From Flavobacterium fluviale (GTDB lineage: Bacteria; Bacteroidota; Bacteroidia; Flavobacteriales; Flavobacteriaceae): a stretch of 64,000 nucleotides of DNA. The translations under genes were made by a program, and so were the position numbers. Positions 46,601-54,080 of this stretch are shown in pieces. The notes under the pieces were generated by a model. It had not been told where the DNA came from. It searched no databases and saw only the letters and a list, made by a program, of their open reading frames with translations. Location of the stretch: the NCBI RefSeq assembly GCF_003312915.1, contig NZ_CP030261.1, positions 2,170,001 through 2,234,000 of the forward strand. The letters are read 5' to 3'. How positions within the stretch are numbered: position 1 is the first letter of the stretch; every line of letters begins with the position of its first letter.

Positions 46601-47863
46601 GGGGGAGTTTGGAGTATAAAAAACGGTTCAGGCGCAGCAACAATAACTCCAGGCGGAATTGTACAGGGTACTCATGCAGGAACTGTAGAAGTTGTTTACA
46701 CTTTTGTTGATTCTTACGGGGTTACTGTTACGACCAGCAAGGAAATTACTATAAAAGCAGCCACTGTTTTACCAGCTATCACAGGTCCAGATACAATTTC
46801 AATTTCAAAACCATCAACAGCGTTTCAAAATGAAACAGCAGGGGGAGTTTGGAGTATAAAAAACGGTTCAGGCGCAGCAACAATAACGCAAGGCGGAATT
46901 GTTCAGGGAACTCATGCAGGAACTGTAGAAGTTGTTTACACTTTTGTTGATTCTTATGGAGTTACTGTTACTGCGAGCAAAGAAATTACTATAAAAGCTG
47001 CTACTGTTTTGCCAGCTATTACTGGTCCAGATACAATTTCAGTTTCAAAACCATCAACAGCGTTCCAGAATGAAACAGCAGGAGGAGTTTGGAGTATAAC
47101 AAACGGTACAGGTGCAGCAACAATTACTAGTGAAGGAGTCGTAGAGGGAACTCAGGCAGGAACTGTAGAAGTTGTTTACACTTTTGTTGATGCTTACGGA
47201 GTTACTGTTACGACCAGCAAAGAAATTACGATAAAAGCAGCCACTGTTTTGCCAGCTATCACGGGACCTGATACAATTTCAGTTTCACAAAAATCATTGC
47301 CGTTCCTAAATGAAACAGCAGGAGGAGTTTGGAGTATAAAAAACGGTTCAGGTATTGCAACAATTACTAATGAAGGAGTAGTAGAAGGTATTCTGGCAGG
47401 AACTGTAAAAGTTGTTTACACTTTTGTAGATGCTTATGGTGTTACGGTTACGACCACTAAAGAAATTGAAATTGTAAGCTATACACCACTACAAGGTAAA
47501 ATTATTGCCTCAATAGAAAAACCGACTACATTAGATACGATCAGTTTTTCATTTGAAACATTAACAACAACTTTTACAGCAAGAAAGACATCTTCTCAAT
47601 TGGCTGTTTCTGAGAAAAGCACTGCGTCATCAACATTGGTAAATAATCTAACATATAAGTGGATTTTCCACGAACTGGATAATGTCACATTAAAGGATAC
47701 CATCACAGATCCTATTGCATTGCAAAGATTTCCGATTCCAGGTAACTACCGTTTAATTCTTATAATTAAAGATCAAAATGGTATTGAAAGTACATTTTAC
47801 AGAGATGTGATTGTAACCCAAACTTGTGATCCAATTATTGGTAAAATAATTATTTTGAATTAA
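43649..47863 (+). CDS. Exported Ig-like (BIG2) repeat protein with seven near-identical 80-residue units
   Basis: This 1404-residue protein has a signal peptide ending LFSQ. Residues about 30-640 hold BIG2-type Ig-like repeats (ICINGTTTLSPTTGGTWTSSN with VATVTNSGVVKGISAGTATFTF). Residues about 718-1275 hold seven tandem 80-residue units built on ITGPDTISISKPSTAFQNET and AGGVWSIKNGSGAATITQGG. The end has a PKD-like domain (YKWIFHELDNVTLKDTITDPIALQRFPIPGNYRLILIIKDQNG) and stops after TCDPIIGKIIILN. The PKD-like part is similar to one in the VWA protein two genes on. It is probably a stalk or adhesin presenting other parts away from the cell. No sorting domain is recognised. Confidence 0.88.
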   Translation: MKLFQSYIYVVLSLFTVTILFSQNNSKSTSVNNGKRNPIGAIIGGNNTICAGSKTQFTIANHPTHSGHTGKWSVSNKLVAAVNSDGVVTALQPGVFVLKYDSDDSNCKGDSHRTVVVKLIPKASVIGPTSICINGTTKVFPLLAGTWTSSNPAVATVNNLGIVKGISSGSATFTFTSLNGCPSEPTVPVTVSSGSNAEIVGSSSICINETTTLSPSTGGTWTSSNKGVATVTNSGVVKGISAGTATFTFTKTGGCASLPSQAVKVNANTAVRITGANVICVKGTTTLSPTSGGTWSSSNSSVATVSNAGIVTGIAAGKATFVFTKTDGCTSLPTSSITINTCPQAIITGPDNICVNGTTTLSPTTGGTWTSSNRAVATVTNAGIVKGISTGTVTFTYTKTGSCSSVPTPVLTVGNSTPARITGTNSICINGTTTLSPTTGGTWSSSNTSVATVSNDGIVTGIRAGRATFIFTKTGGCTSPATSAVTVNDCPVAAITGPSSICINGTTTLSPTTGGTWTSSNKTIATVTNSGVVKGISAGTAKFTFTKTGSCNSLATPAVTVTTAPKANITGSNSICVNATTTLSPTSGGTWSSSNPAVATVNNNGIVTGISAGTATFTFTVTGGGCVSAPTSAITINANPIVSAITGGSSIISIGSATQFYNNTSGGVWSIANGTGSAIITASGLVTGTGIGTVKINYTAENGYCKGMVSREITIKAATVLPAITGPDTISISKPSTAFQNETAGGVWSIKNGSGAATITQGGIVQGTQAGTVEVVYTFVDSYGVTVTASKEITIKTATVLPAITGPDTISISKPSTAFQNETAGGVWSIKNGSGAATITQGGIVQGTQAGTVEVVYTFVDSYGLTVTASKEITIKAATVLPSITGPDTISISKPSTAFQNETAGGVWSIKNGSGAATITQGGIVQGTHAGTVEVVYTFVDSYGVTVTASKEITIKAATVLPSITGPDTISISKPSTAFQNETAGGVWSIKNGSGAATITPGGIVQGTHAGTVEVVYTFVDSYGVTVTTSKEITIKAATVLPAITGPDTISISKPSTAFQNETAGGVWSIKNGSGAATITQGGIVQGTHAGTVEVVYTFVDSYGVTVTASKEITIKAATVLPAITGPDTISVSKPSTAFQNETAGGVWSITNGTGAATITSEGVVEGTQAGTVEVVYTFVDAYGVTVTTSKEITIKAATVLPAITGPDTISVSQKSLPFLNETAGGVWSIKNGSGIATITNEGVVEGILAGTVKVVYTFVDAYGVTVTTTKEIEIVSYTPLQGKIIASIEKPTTLDTISFSFETLTTTFTARKTSSQLAVSEKSTASSTLVNNLTYKWIFHELDNVTLKDTITDPIALQRFPIPGNYRLILIIKDQNGIESTFYRDVIVTQTCDPIIGKIIILN
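45800..47479 (+). repeat. Seven tandem 240-bp repeats inside the Ig-like protein gene
   Basis: Units start at 45800, 46040, 46280, 46520, 46760, 47000 and 47240. The first five are nearly identical in DNA and the last two are more divergent. Bases 46321-46519 and 46801-46999 appear identical, so units 3 and 5 have been homogenised or duplicated as a 480-bp block. Repeat number is likely to vary between strains. Confidence 0.92.
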
Positions 47864-47968
47864 CCTCTAACAAAATATTATAAGTTGAATTGATCTATCC
47901 CTTATAATTTCATGCAAATGATTTTATAAAGAGGAAGCAAGAATATAAAAATTAACATATTAGAAAAT

Positions 47969-50900
47969 ATGACAAATTGTTTTAAAAAGCATTGGATTCT
48001 TATTATTGGAATGTTGTTATTATCAAATCTATCTATTAGCCAGTCATTTATATCTTTTGATTCGGAAAATCCGGGAGTATATAAGCCAAATGGAAGATAC
48101 TTTATGGTTCATTTAAATCCAATCAGTAGTTTAGCCGCCGAATGTACTAGTCAAACTATAAAATTAGATATAGGTAATCTAACTTACCTTCCTGGTTCGA
48201 ATGGTCCTTTACCACAGGGAGTAGTTATAAATCCTGTAACAGATAGTAATGGCCTTACAATATTGACAATAACTGGTATTGTCAACGATGGGAAACAAGG
48301 ATCAAGTTTAGCATTTGATGTTGCAATGCAGTTTAAGCCAGGCACTTGTGATGGAGTTAAACAAATAATTACCGCTACTACGACGAATGTTGGATGTAAT
48401 GTGGCTTCAAATCAGTCTGGGAGTATCGAAGCAATATCTTTATCTCCAAATAATGCTATAGTTGAAATGAATGAAAACTATGAAAAACAACCATTTTGTC
48501 CCAGAAAAATTATTAAATATACAATGCACGCTTCTAATCCTTTAAATCAAGGATTTAATATTGGAAAGGTAAAATTAAGGGTGGAAGTAGAAAAGTGTGC
48601 AACTGTGATGGGAGTATATAAAAATAATACATATGCTAGTGTAAATCCAGTGATTACATCTAATGGTAGCGTACAAATTGTAGAATTTGATGTTCCTGAT
48701 ATAATGTTAAGTATATATGGTAATACAAAATCATATGACATTTATATTGTGTATCCCTGTCTTAATGGTAATAATAGTGATTGTACAACAGGTAGAAAAT
48801 ACATCAGTGTTTCTATGACTGGAGAAAAAATGGGTTGTGGTATTCCTTTTGAAACAGAAAAAGTAACAAAATCTCACCTAATAAGTACAGAAAGTGCTAC
48901 TTGTGGCAATGTGAATTGCATTCCAGGAGGAGATGTTGGTGAAATAGAGAAAATAGCCCTTTATAATAGTAGCGGAACTTTTGCATGCCCTGTCGCATGT
49001 TTAAATGCTTGGGACAGAGCTGTTGTAAGATTATCTATACCGCCTTTTAATCCGAATTTTACTAATAGAGTGGCAACTGTTGATATTCCTAACGGAATAA
49101 TTATTTCTACAGCATTTGTTAATGAAGCAAATTCTTGTGGTACTCCATATATAATTAACTATATAGATGCTCAAGGAAATAAACAATCAAGACCTTTTTC
49201 TGGTACTTTAACTCGAAAGATTGAATTTATTACAGATTGTATTATCTCTACTCCACAATCACAATTTTGTATTGATTTTAATTATGATCCTGTTTCACCT
49301 CCTGCATCTGGTAGTTATTTGGGATTCTATTTTACTTACACTTCTAACGGAGCAAAGGTTATTGAGGGGGCATATGGTGCTACAATTGAACAATGTTTTT
49401 CAAATGCTTTATTAGTGAAACAAGTTAGAAAAGCTAGTCAAAAAGTATTTGAAAATAATTATAATGCTTCAGCTATACCTGGAGAGTTAATGATTTATAG
49501 ACAAGAAATTTATAATTTAGGAACGGGTGATAATAATAACGTTACTATTGACAAAATTGATCCTAATTTGGTATATGCAGGCGGATTTAAATACGCTTAT
49601 CAACAAGGTACTATTAATGACCCTAAAGTATTTACTCCCTTATTAGGGAAAAATAGTTTTACGCTACCTGAACTTGGTACTGTAAATGTTTCAGTACCGG
49701 CTATAGGAGAATCTGGTACAGTAACTTTATCAGGATTTAATTTTCCGTGTACTGTAAAAAAACTTTTTATTGAGTATAATGTTATAGTTAAAAATAATGT
49801 TATTGCAGGAACTAAGATACCAAATTTTGCAACTTTGACAGGATCATCACGCCCTTCTGTTACGCCAACAAATAACATTACAATAGCAGCATTTACATAT
49901 GTTAAAAATAAGATGTTTGTAAAATGTTCATTAGCTAATGAATGGAATGAGAGCGGTATAAATGTGAAAAATGAAGAAGTTGTAGATTTTAAAATGCAAT
50001 TTTCTAATGCAGGTTCTACTCCTGTAGTACTTTCTGAATTATTAAATTTGAAGCCTCAATTGGGAGATTTGTATGAATTAGGTTCTAATCCAAGGAAAAG
50101 CACATTTAATGTTAATTATTATTGTGATTCACCAGAAGTTTTTGTTAATGGTGTCCTAACACAAGGAGTAAGTTTTGAATATGCACTAAATTCTCCTACT
50201 ATGGATAGAAGCATGCTTTGTCCTGAGTCAACTTCAGGAAATTCCCCAAATTGGATATCAACATGTGATAATGCAAATTGGTTTAAAGTTAATTTTCCTA
50301 ATAATTTTAGAATTTTACCTGGTGATTATGTAGATGTAATTTATAAAGGAAAAATTTCAGGTGCAGTCGGAACTGCATATAATAGTTTTGCTTTTAGTGC
50401 TGCTGATTGTAGTATTTTGTCTGCAAACTCAAATACACTGGTGTTAACAAATGATAATACTGGTATTGGCTGTAATTCATGTACTTTGACAAATCCATAC
50501 TCAGGAGATATGAAAAATCTATTTGTGAACCTACTAAAAAACATACTTACCAGAAAAATAAATGGAGAAACAGACTCTCAAATTAATGGCAGTAGTCCTG
50601 AAGAGTTAATTGCTCTTATGCCTTATATAAAAAATGGAGGGGGAAATAAAATCTACAATTTTAGCTCAACAATGAATGCTGAAAATAAAATTACTACTAT
50701 AAAATTTTCTTTTACTGCAAATAGCGAAAATGATGTTACGTTTCTTGAAGAAAAAGGGTTGGATTATAATCCAGAAGTTGGCGCTATTAATCCATCTTAT
50801 TTAAATATTGATTTGACCTTATTTGATTCTACAAATCAAGATCAATATTTTACCACTTGTAGAAAAACATTAGATGATCATGGAACTGTTGTTTCAGATT

Positions 50901-50989
50901 GTAATAGTAAGACACAAGTGAAAAATATAGATTTTTGTCCAACAAGATTTTGTCATCCGATGAATGGTGAAATTAAAACAGGTGAATAA
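47969..50989 (+). CDS. Exported cysteine-containing DUF11-like surface protein
   Basis: This 1006-residue protein has a signal peptide (ILIIGMLLLSNLSISQ). A central DUF11/conserved-repeat-like beta domain is visible around residues 490-640 (GELMIYRQEIYNLGTGDNNNVTIDKIDPNLVYAGGF, ending in GTKIPNFATLTG) and a second related one around 650-800 (EEVVDFKMQFSNAGSTPVVLSELL). The N-terminal 480 residues hold several paired-cysteine motifs (GNVNCIPGG, CPVACLNAW), suggesting disulfides. The C-terminus is KNIDFCPTRFCHPMNGEIKTGE, without a T9SS domain. The DUF11 family is common in cell-surface proteins. Gaps of 105 bp before and 144 bp after are the widest within this operon. Confidence 0.7.
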   Translation: MTNCFKKHWILIIGMLLLSNLSISQSFISFDSENPGVYKPNGRYFMVHLNPISSLAAECTSQTIKLDIGNLTYLPGSNGPLPQGVVINPVTDSNGLTILTITGIVNDGKQGSSLAFDVAMQFKPGTCDGVKQIITATTTNVGCNVASNQSGSIEAISLSPNNAIVEMNENYEKQPFCPRKIIKYTMHASNPLNQGFNIGKVKLRVEVEKCATVMGVYKNNTYASVNPVITSNGSVQIVEFDVPDIMLSIYGNTKSYDIYIVYPCLNGNNSDCTTGRKYISVSMTGEKMGCGIPFETEKVTKSHLISTESATCGNVNCIPGGDVGEIEKIALYNSSGTFACPVACLNAWDRAVVRLSIPPFNPNFTNRVATVDIPNGIIISTAFVNEANSCGTPYIINYIDAQGNKQSRPFSGTLTRKIEFITDCIISTPQSQFCIDFNYDPVSPPASGSYLGFYFTYTSNGAKVIEGAYGATIEQCFSNALLVKQVRKASQKVFENNYNASAIPGELMIYRQEIYNLGTGDNNNVTIDKIDPNLVYAGGFKYAYQQGTINDPKVFTPLLGKNSFTLPELGTVNVSVPAIGESGTVTLSGFNFPCTVKKLFIEYNVIVKNNVIAGTKIPNFATLTGSSRPSVTPTNNITIAAFTYVKNKMFVKCSLANEWNESGINVKNEEVVDFKMQFSNAGSTPVVLSELLNLKPQLGDLYELGSNPRKSTFNVNYYCDSPEVFVNGVLTQGVSFEYALNSPTMDRSMLCPESTSGNSPNWISTCDNANWFKVNFPNNFRILPGDYVDVIYKGKISGAVGTAYNSFAFSAADCSILSANSNTLVLTNDNTGIGCNSCTLTNPYSGDMKNLFVNLLKNILTRKINGETDSQINGSSPEELIALMPYIKNGGGNKIYNFSSTMNAENKITTIKFSFTANSENDVTFLEEKGLDYNPEVGAINPSYLNIDLTLFDSTNQDQYFTTCRKTLDDHGTVVSDCNSKTQVKNIDFCPTRFCHPMNGEIKTGE

Positions 50990-51077
50990 GCTATTACTTT
51001 CAAAAGCAGATAATTTGTTCTAAAATCGAATTAAATAAAAGTCAATTAATTTTTAGTTAAGACAGAAATAAACAATA

Positions 51078-51091
51078 GCAGGACTTCCTGC
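51078..51091. promoter_or_regulatory. Short palindrome before the VWA gene
   Basis: GCAGGA (51078-51083) and TCCTGC (51086-51091) form a 6-bp stem with a 2-nt centre, 43 bp upstream of the VWA gene. It could be a regulator site or a small RNA hairpin. No T run follows, so it is not a terminator. Confidence 0.3.
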
Positions 51092-51133
51092 CAAATACTT
51101 ACAAGATATTAGTATCCATAAACAGAGTTAATT

Positions 51134-53341
51134 ATGTTAAAACATTTAAAAATAAGAAAAAATTGGATAATCCTTGCTTTTTGTACGGTGCTTTGTTCTA
51201 TTACTTCTGTATACTCTCAAGAAATTATTCCAGACACGTATTTGGGCATAGATGTTCCTGGATTAACTAATGCATATAAAATGAGAGGGTTGACAGATGA
51301 AATGATAGAATTGCGACTAAATACATTAAGAGATAATCAAAAAAAGATACTCTTAGAAGCAATTAAGAACCAAGAGTCTACTAAAATTTTGCAAAATAAA
51401 TCTGGAATAAATAAATCATCATTATTATTAAATAGTGAAGTAGCTGCATCTATTCAATCAACAGGCATTTTTTCAAGAATAGCTGTTATTGTTCAAGACA
51501 CCCTAATTATAAAAAAAGGTGTCAAGACAAAGTTTTTTCTAGAACCTACTTCACCAGATATGGCATATAAGTGGGTTTTTTATGACTTAGATAATGTGAC
51601 CAAAAAAGATTCGGCTACGACACCGATAGCTTATCAAAAATATACCCTACCAGGAAAATATAAAATTACACTAGAAATAAAAGATCCAAGTGGCTGTATC
51701 TCCTATTTTACAAAAAATATTAAAGTAGAAGATTCTGAACTTTGTGTTGGAAAACCGATAAATTTTGCTTTTGAAACAACAGAAACTAATTTAACATATA
51801 CTTGGACGGCTACGAATGCTGCAGGCGTTCTTGTAAATGAATTGTATAAAAGTACTGATGGTTTGTATACGTATACGCCAACTCTTCCTGGTGATTTTGT
51901 TATTAAGCTAACAGCTACAGGAACTGGAAAATGTGAAACTGTATTTGAGGAAAAAATTACTGTTTTAGATTGTGATCCTGCACCAGTCTGCGAAAATCAT
52001 ATTGCTATTGTGGTAGACGAATCGGGTTCAATTGATGATACCGAAGCAAAAAGAATTAGAGCACAATTAAAATCTTTTATTGCAGCTCAAATTAAGTCGA
52101 ATAAGGATGGTGACGGTAAAATGACCATTTCATTAATTGGACTTTCAGACACTGATAAAGACACTCGTACGGATCATGTTCTTGAATATTCAGTATCTGA
52201 AGCTGATCTTTTAAATGGCGGGTATATATCTAGATGGATTGATAATTACGGAAGAAGATACGGACAGACAGGTATAAGCAAAGGTTCTGATTATTGGAAA
52301 AGTGGTTTGAGTGTAGTTTTAAATACAAACTTTAAAATTAAACCAAAATTAGTTTTCTTAATTACAGACGGTTGTCAGACAACTAATCCTGAAGGTCTTA
52401 AAACATTAATGCAGAAATTTGATAACTATCAAAACTCTCCTGACCAAAGCGAAAACAAGCCGCATTTATATGTTGTAGGTATTAACAACGGTTTCTATGT
52501 TGATAATGCAGAAACAAGTAAAACTATGGCTCGTAGCGCTGATCCTAATTTTGTTCCTTCATTATTGAAGACAAGTTTCGATTCTACCAATTCGGCTTAT
52601 TTAGGTAAGTCACTACAATACCTGTTTAATTTCAATGAAAATAATACTAACGCATTCCCAATAGAACGTATTAATGGTTTTGACAGTGCAACGTATTTTG
52701 CTCATAATGATTTTACAATGTTAAGCGATGAGCCTTTTTATTTCTCAGATGGAATCGTAGAAGCTGGAGCAGGATGTGGAAAGTTATCTGAAAAAGATTA
52801 TTGTGCTAACTGTATTTCTTTCCAACCAGAAATTAATAAAGAATATTTATTGAGTGCTTGGGTAAAAGAAGATACAAATATTCAGCTAAAAGATTATAAA
52901 AACTCAGAGATCAATATTTTGTTTTACGATGATCCGCAAGCTGCAGATCCAGATCCAAGTGATCCAGATGCGCCATCACAGATAATTGGAAGTGTTACAT
53001 TAAAACCATCAGGTGCAATTATTGACGGCTGGCAGAGAATTTCAGGAAAATTTATTGTTCCAGAAAATACAATAACTGCTGGAGTGGTATTGAATAATAA
53101 GAACGTTGGTATTCCAATTTATTTTGATGATTTGAGAATTCATCCAGTGGACGGTAGTGTTAAAGCTTTTGTTTACGATCCTGAAACATTCAAATTGATG
53201 TCAGAATTAGACGAAAATAATTACAGTACTTTTTACGAGTATGATAACGAAGGAGGATTAGTGCGCGTTAAAAAAGAAACAAGTCAAGGTGTAAAAACTA
53301 TTCAAGAAACACGCTCAGGTAATTTTATCAATCCAAAATAA
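51134..53341 (+). CDS. Exported PKD-VWA protein with RHS-type C-terminal segment
   Basis: This 735-residue protein has a signal peptide ending SVYSQ. PKD-like domains lie at about 125-200 (YKWVFYDLDNVTKKDSATTPIAY) and 205-280 (LTYTWTATNAAGV). A von Willebrand A domain follows with an intact MIDAS start, Asp295, Ser297 and Ser299 in VVDESGSID, then PKLVFLITDGCQT. Next is a jelly-roll-like carbohydrate-binding-type domain (LLSAWVKED, IIDGWQRISGKFIVPE, IPIYFDDLRIHPVDG). It ends with VYDPETFKLMSELDENNYST and FYEYDNEGGLVRVKK, which is an RHS/YD-type tail. In many Bacteroidota this tail ends the large SpvB/RHS protein, so here it seems carried on a separate polypeptide. VWA with MIDAS binds a protein ligand through Mg2+. 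Confidence 0.85.
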   Translation: MLKHLKIRKNWIILAFCTVLCSITSVYSQEIIPDTYLGIDVPGLTNAYKMRGLTDEMIELRLNTLRDNQKKILLEAIKNQESTKILQNKSGINKSSLLLNSEVAASIQSTGIFSRIAVIVQDTLIIKKGVKTKFFLEPTSPDMAYKWVFYDLDNVTKKDSATTPIAYQKYTLPGKYKITLEIKDPSGCISYFTKNIKVEDSELCVGKPINFAFETTETNLTYTWTATNAAGVLVNELYKSTDGLYTYTPTLPGDFVIKLTATGTGKCETVFEEKITVLDCDPAPVCENHIAIVVDESGSIDDTEAKRIRAQLKSFIAAQIKSNKDGDGKMTISLIGLSDTDKDTRTDHVLEYSVSEADLLNGGYISRWIDNYGRRYGQTGISKGSDYWKSGLSVVLNTNFKIKPKLVFLITDGCQTTNPEGLKTLMQKFDNYQNSPDQSENKPHLYVVGINNGFYVDNAETSKTMARSADPNFVPSLLKTSFDSTNSAYLGKSLQYLFNFNENNTNAFPIERINGFDSATYFAHNDFTMLSDEPFYFSDGIVEAGAGCGKLSEKDYCANCISFQPEINKEYLLSAWVKEDTNIQLKDYKNSEINILFYDDPQAADPDPSDPDAPSQIIGSVTLKPSGAIIDGWQRISGKFIVPENTITAGVVLNNKNVGIPIYFDDLRIHPVDGSVKAFVYDPETFKLMSELDENNYSTFYEYDNEGGLVRVKKETSQGVKTIQETRSGNFINPK

Positions 53342-53347
53342 TTAGAA

Positions 53348-54064
53348 ATGTTTTTAAGAAGATTAATAGGTGTTTTGGGTTTACTATGCTGTTCGTTTGG
53401 GTATTCGCAAGATGCAAAAGAGATATTAAAAAAAGTTGGAGAACAGTATGGTGCTGCCAAACCGCTTCAGTATAAAGTAACTTACAATTTATTTAAGGAT
53501 TTTGACGCAAAAAAAGTAGAAGAAACTTATGCGGGCGTTTTCTACAAAAATGCACAAAATGATATGTACACCAAAATAGGCAATACTGAAACTTTAAATA
53601 CGAAGAATGTTAACGTAAGAGTCAGTCATCCTGAAAAAGCAATTGAGATTAATAAGCCCATACCAAATTATAAAGGAGATTTGGATATAAAGGCACTATT
53701 AGAAATGTGTAAGATTGAAAAGTGCACTGATTTGAAATCGTTTTGGGAAATAACCTTAAAAACAAATTCGTTTACAGGCTTGCCTTATTCAAAAATAATA
53801 GTAAGAGTTTCTAAAACCTATTTTATACAAAAACAGGTGTTCTTTTATAATGCGCCATCTAATTTTTCTAAGGATTATCGTAAACCAGATTCACATTATC
53901 CGAGGCTAGAAGTAACGTACAGTAACTTTAGCAGAAACCCAGTAAGTGCATCAGTATTTAATAGTCAGAACTATTTTACATCTTCTGGAGGAAAAATTGT
54001 TTTGTCTCAGCAATTAAAAAAATACGAGATAGTAGATCAAAGAAATGTTGCCAATAATAATTAA
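53348..54064 (+). CDS. LolA-like periplasmic protein of the RHS operon
   Basis: This 238-residue protein has a signal peptide (LIGVLGLLCCSFGYSQ). The mature part begins DAKEILKKVGEQYGAAKPLQYKVTYNLF, which resembles the first helix and strand of LolA/LppX-type lipoprotein carriers, followed by antiparallel strands (GVFYKNAQNDMYTKIG; SKIIVRVSKTYFIQKQVFFYN; RLEVTYSNFSRNPVSASVF). Such half-barrels carry lipids or lipoproteins in the periplasm. It lies between the VWA gene (6 bp) and the giant RHS gene (16 bp) and may help export or lipid attachment of the neighbours. The family call is tentative because no conserved catalytic residue exists to check. Confidence 0.6.
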   Translation: MFLRRLIGVLGLLCCSFGYSQDAKEILKKVGEQYGAAKPLQYKVTYNLFKDFDAKKVEETYAGVFYKNAQNDMYTKIGNTETLNTKNVNVRVSHPEKAIEINKPIPNYKGDLDIKALLEMCKIEKCTDLKSFWEITLKTNSFTGLPYSKIIVRVSKTYFIQKQVFFYNAPSNFSKDYRKPDSHYPRLEVTYSNFSRNPVSASVFNSQNYFTSSGGKIVLSQQLKKYEIVDQRNVANNN

Positions 54065-54080
54065 GATAAATTATAGATAT

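Noticed and set aside
45800..47479. Possible CRISPR-like or satellite array
   Set aside because: The units are 240 bp, in frame, coding and without spacers.
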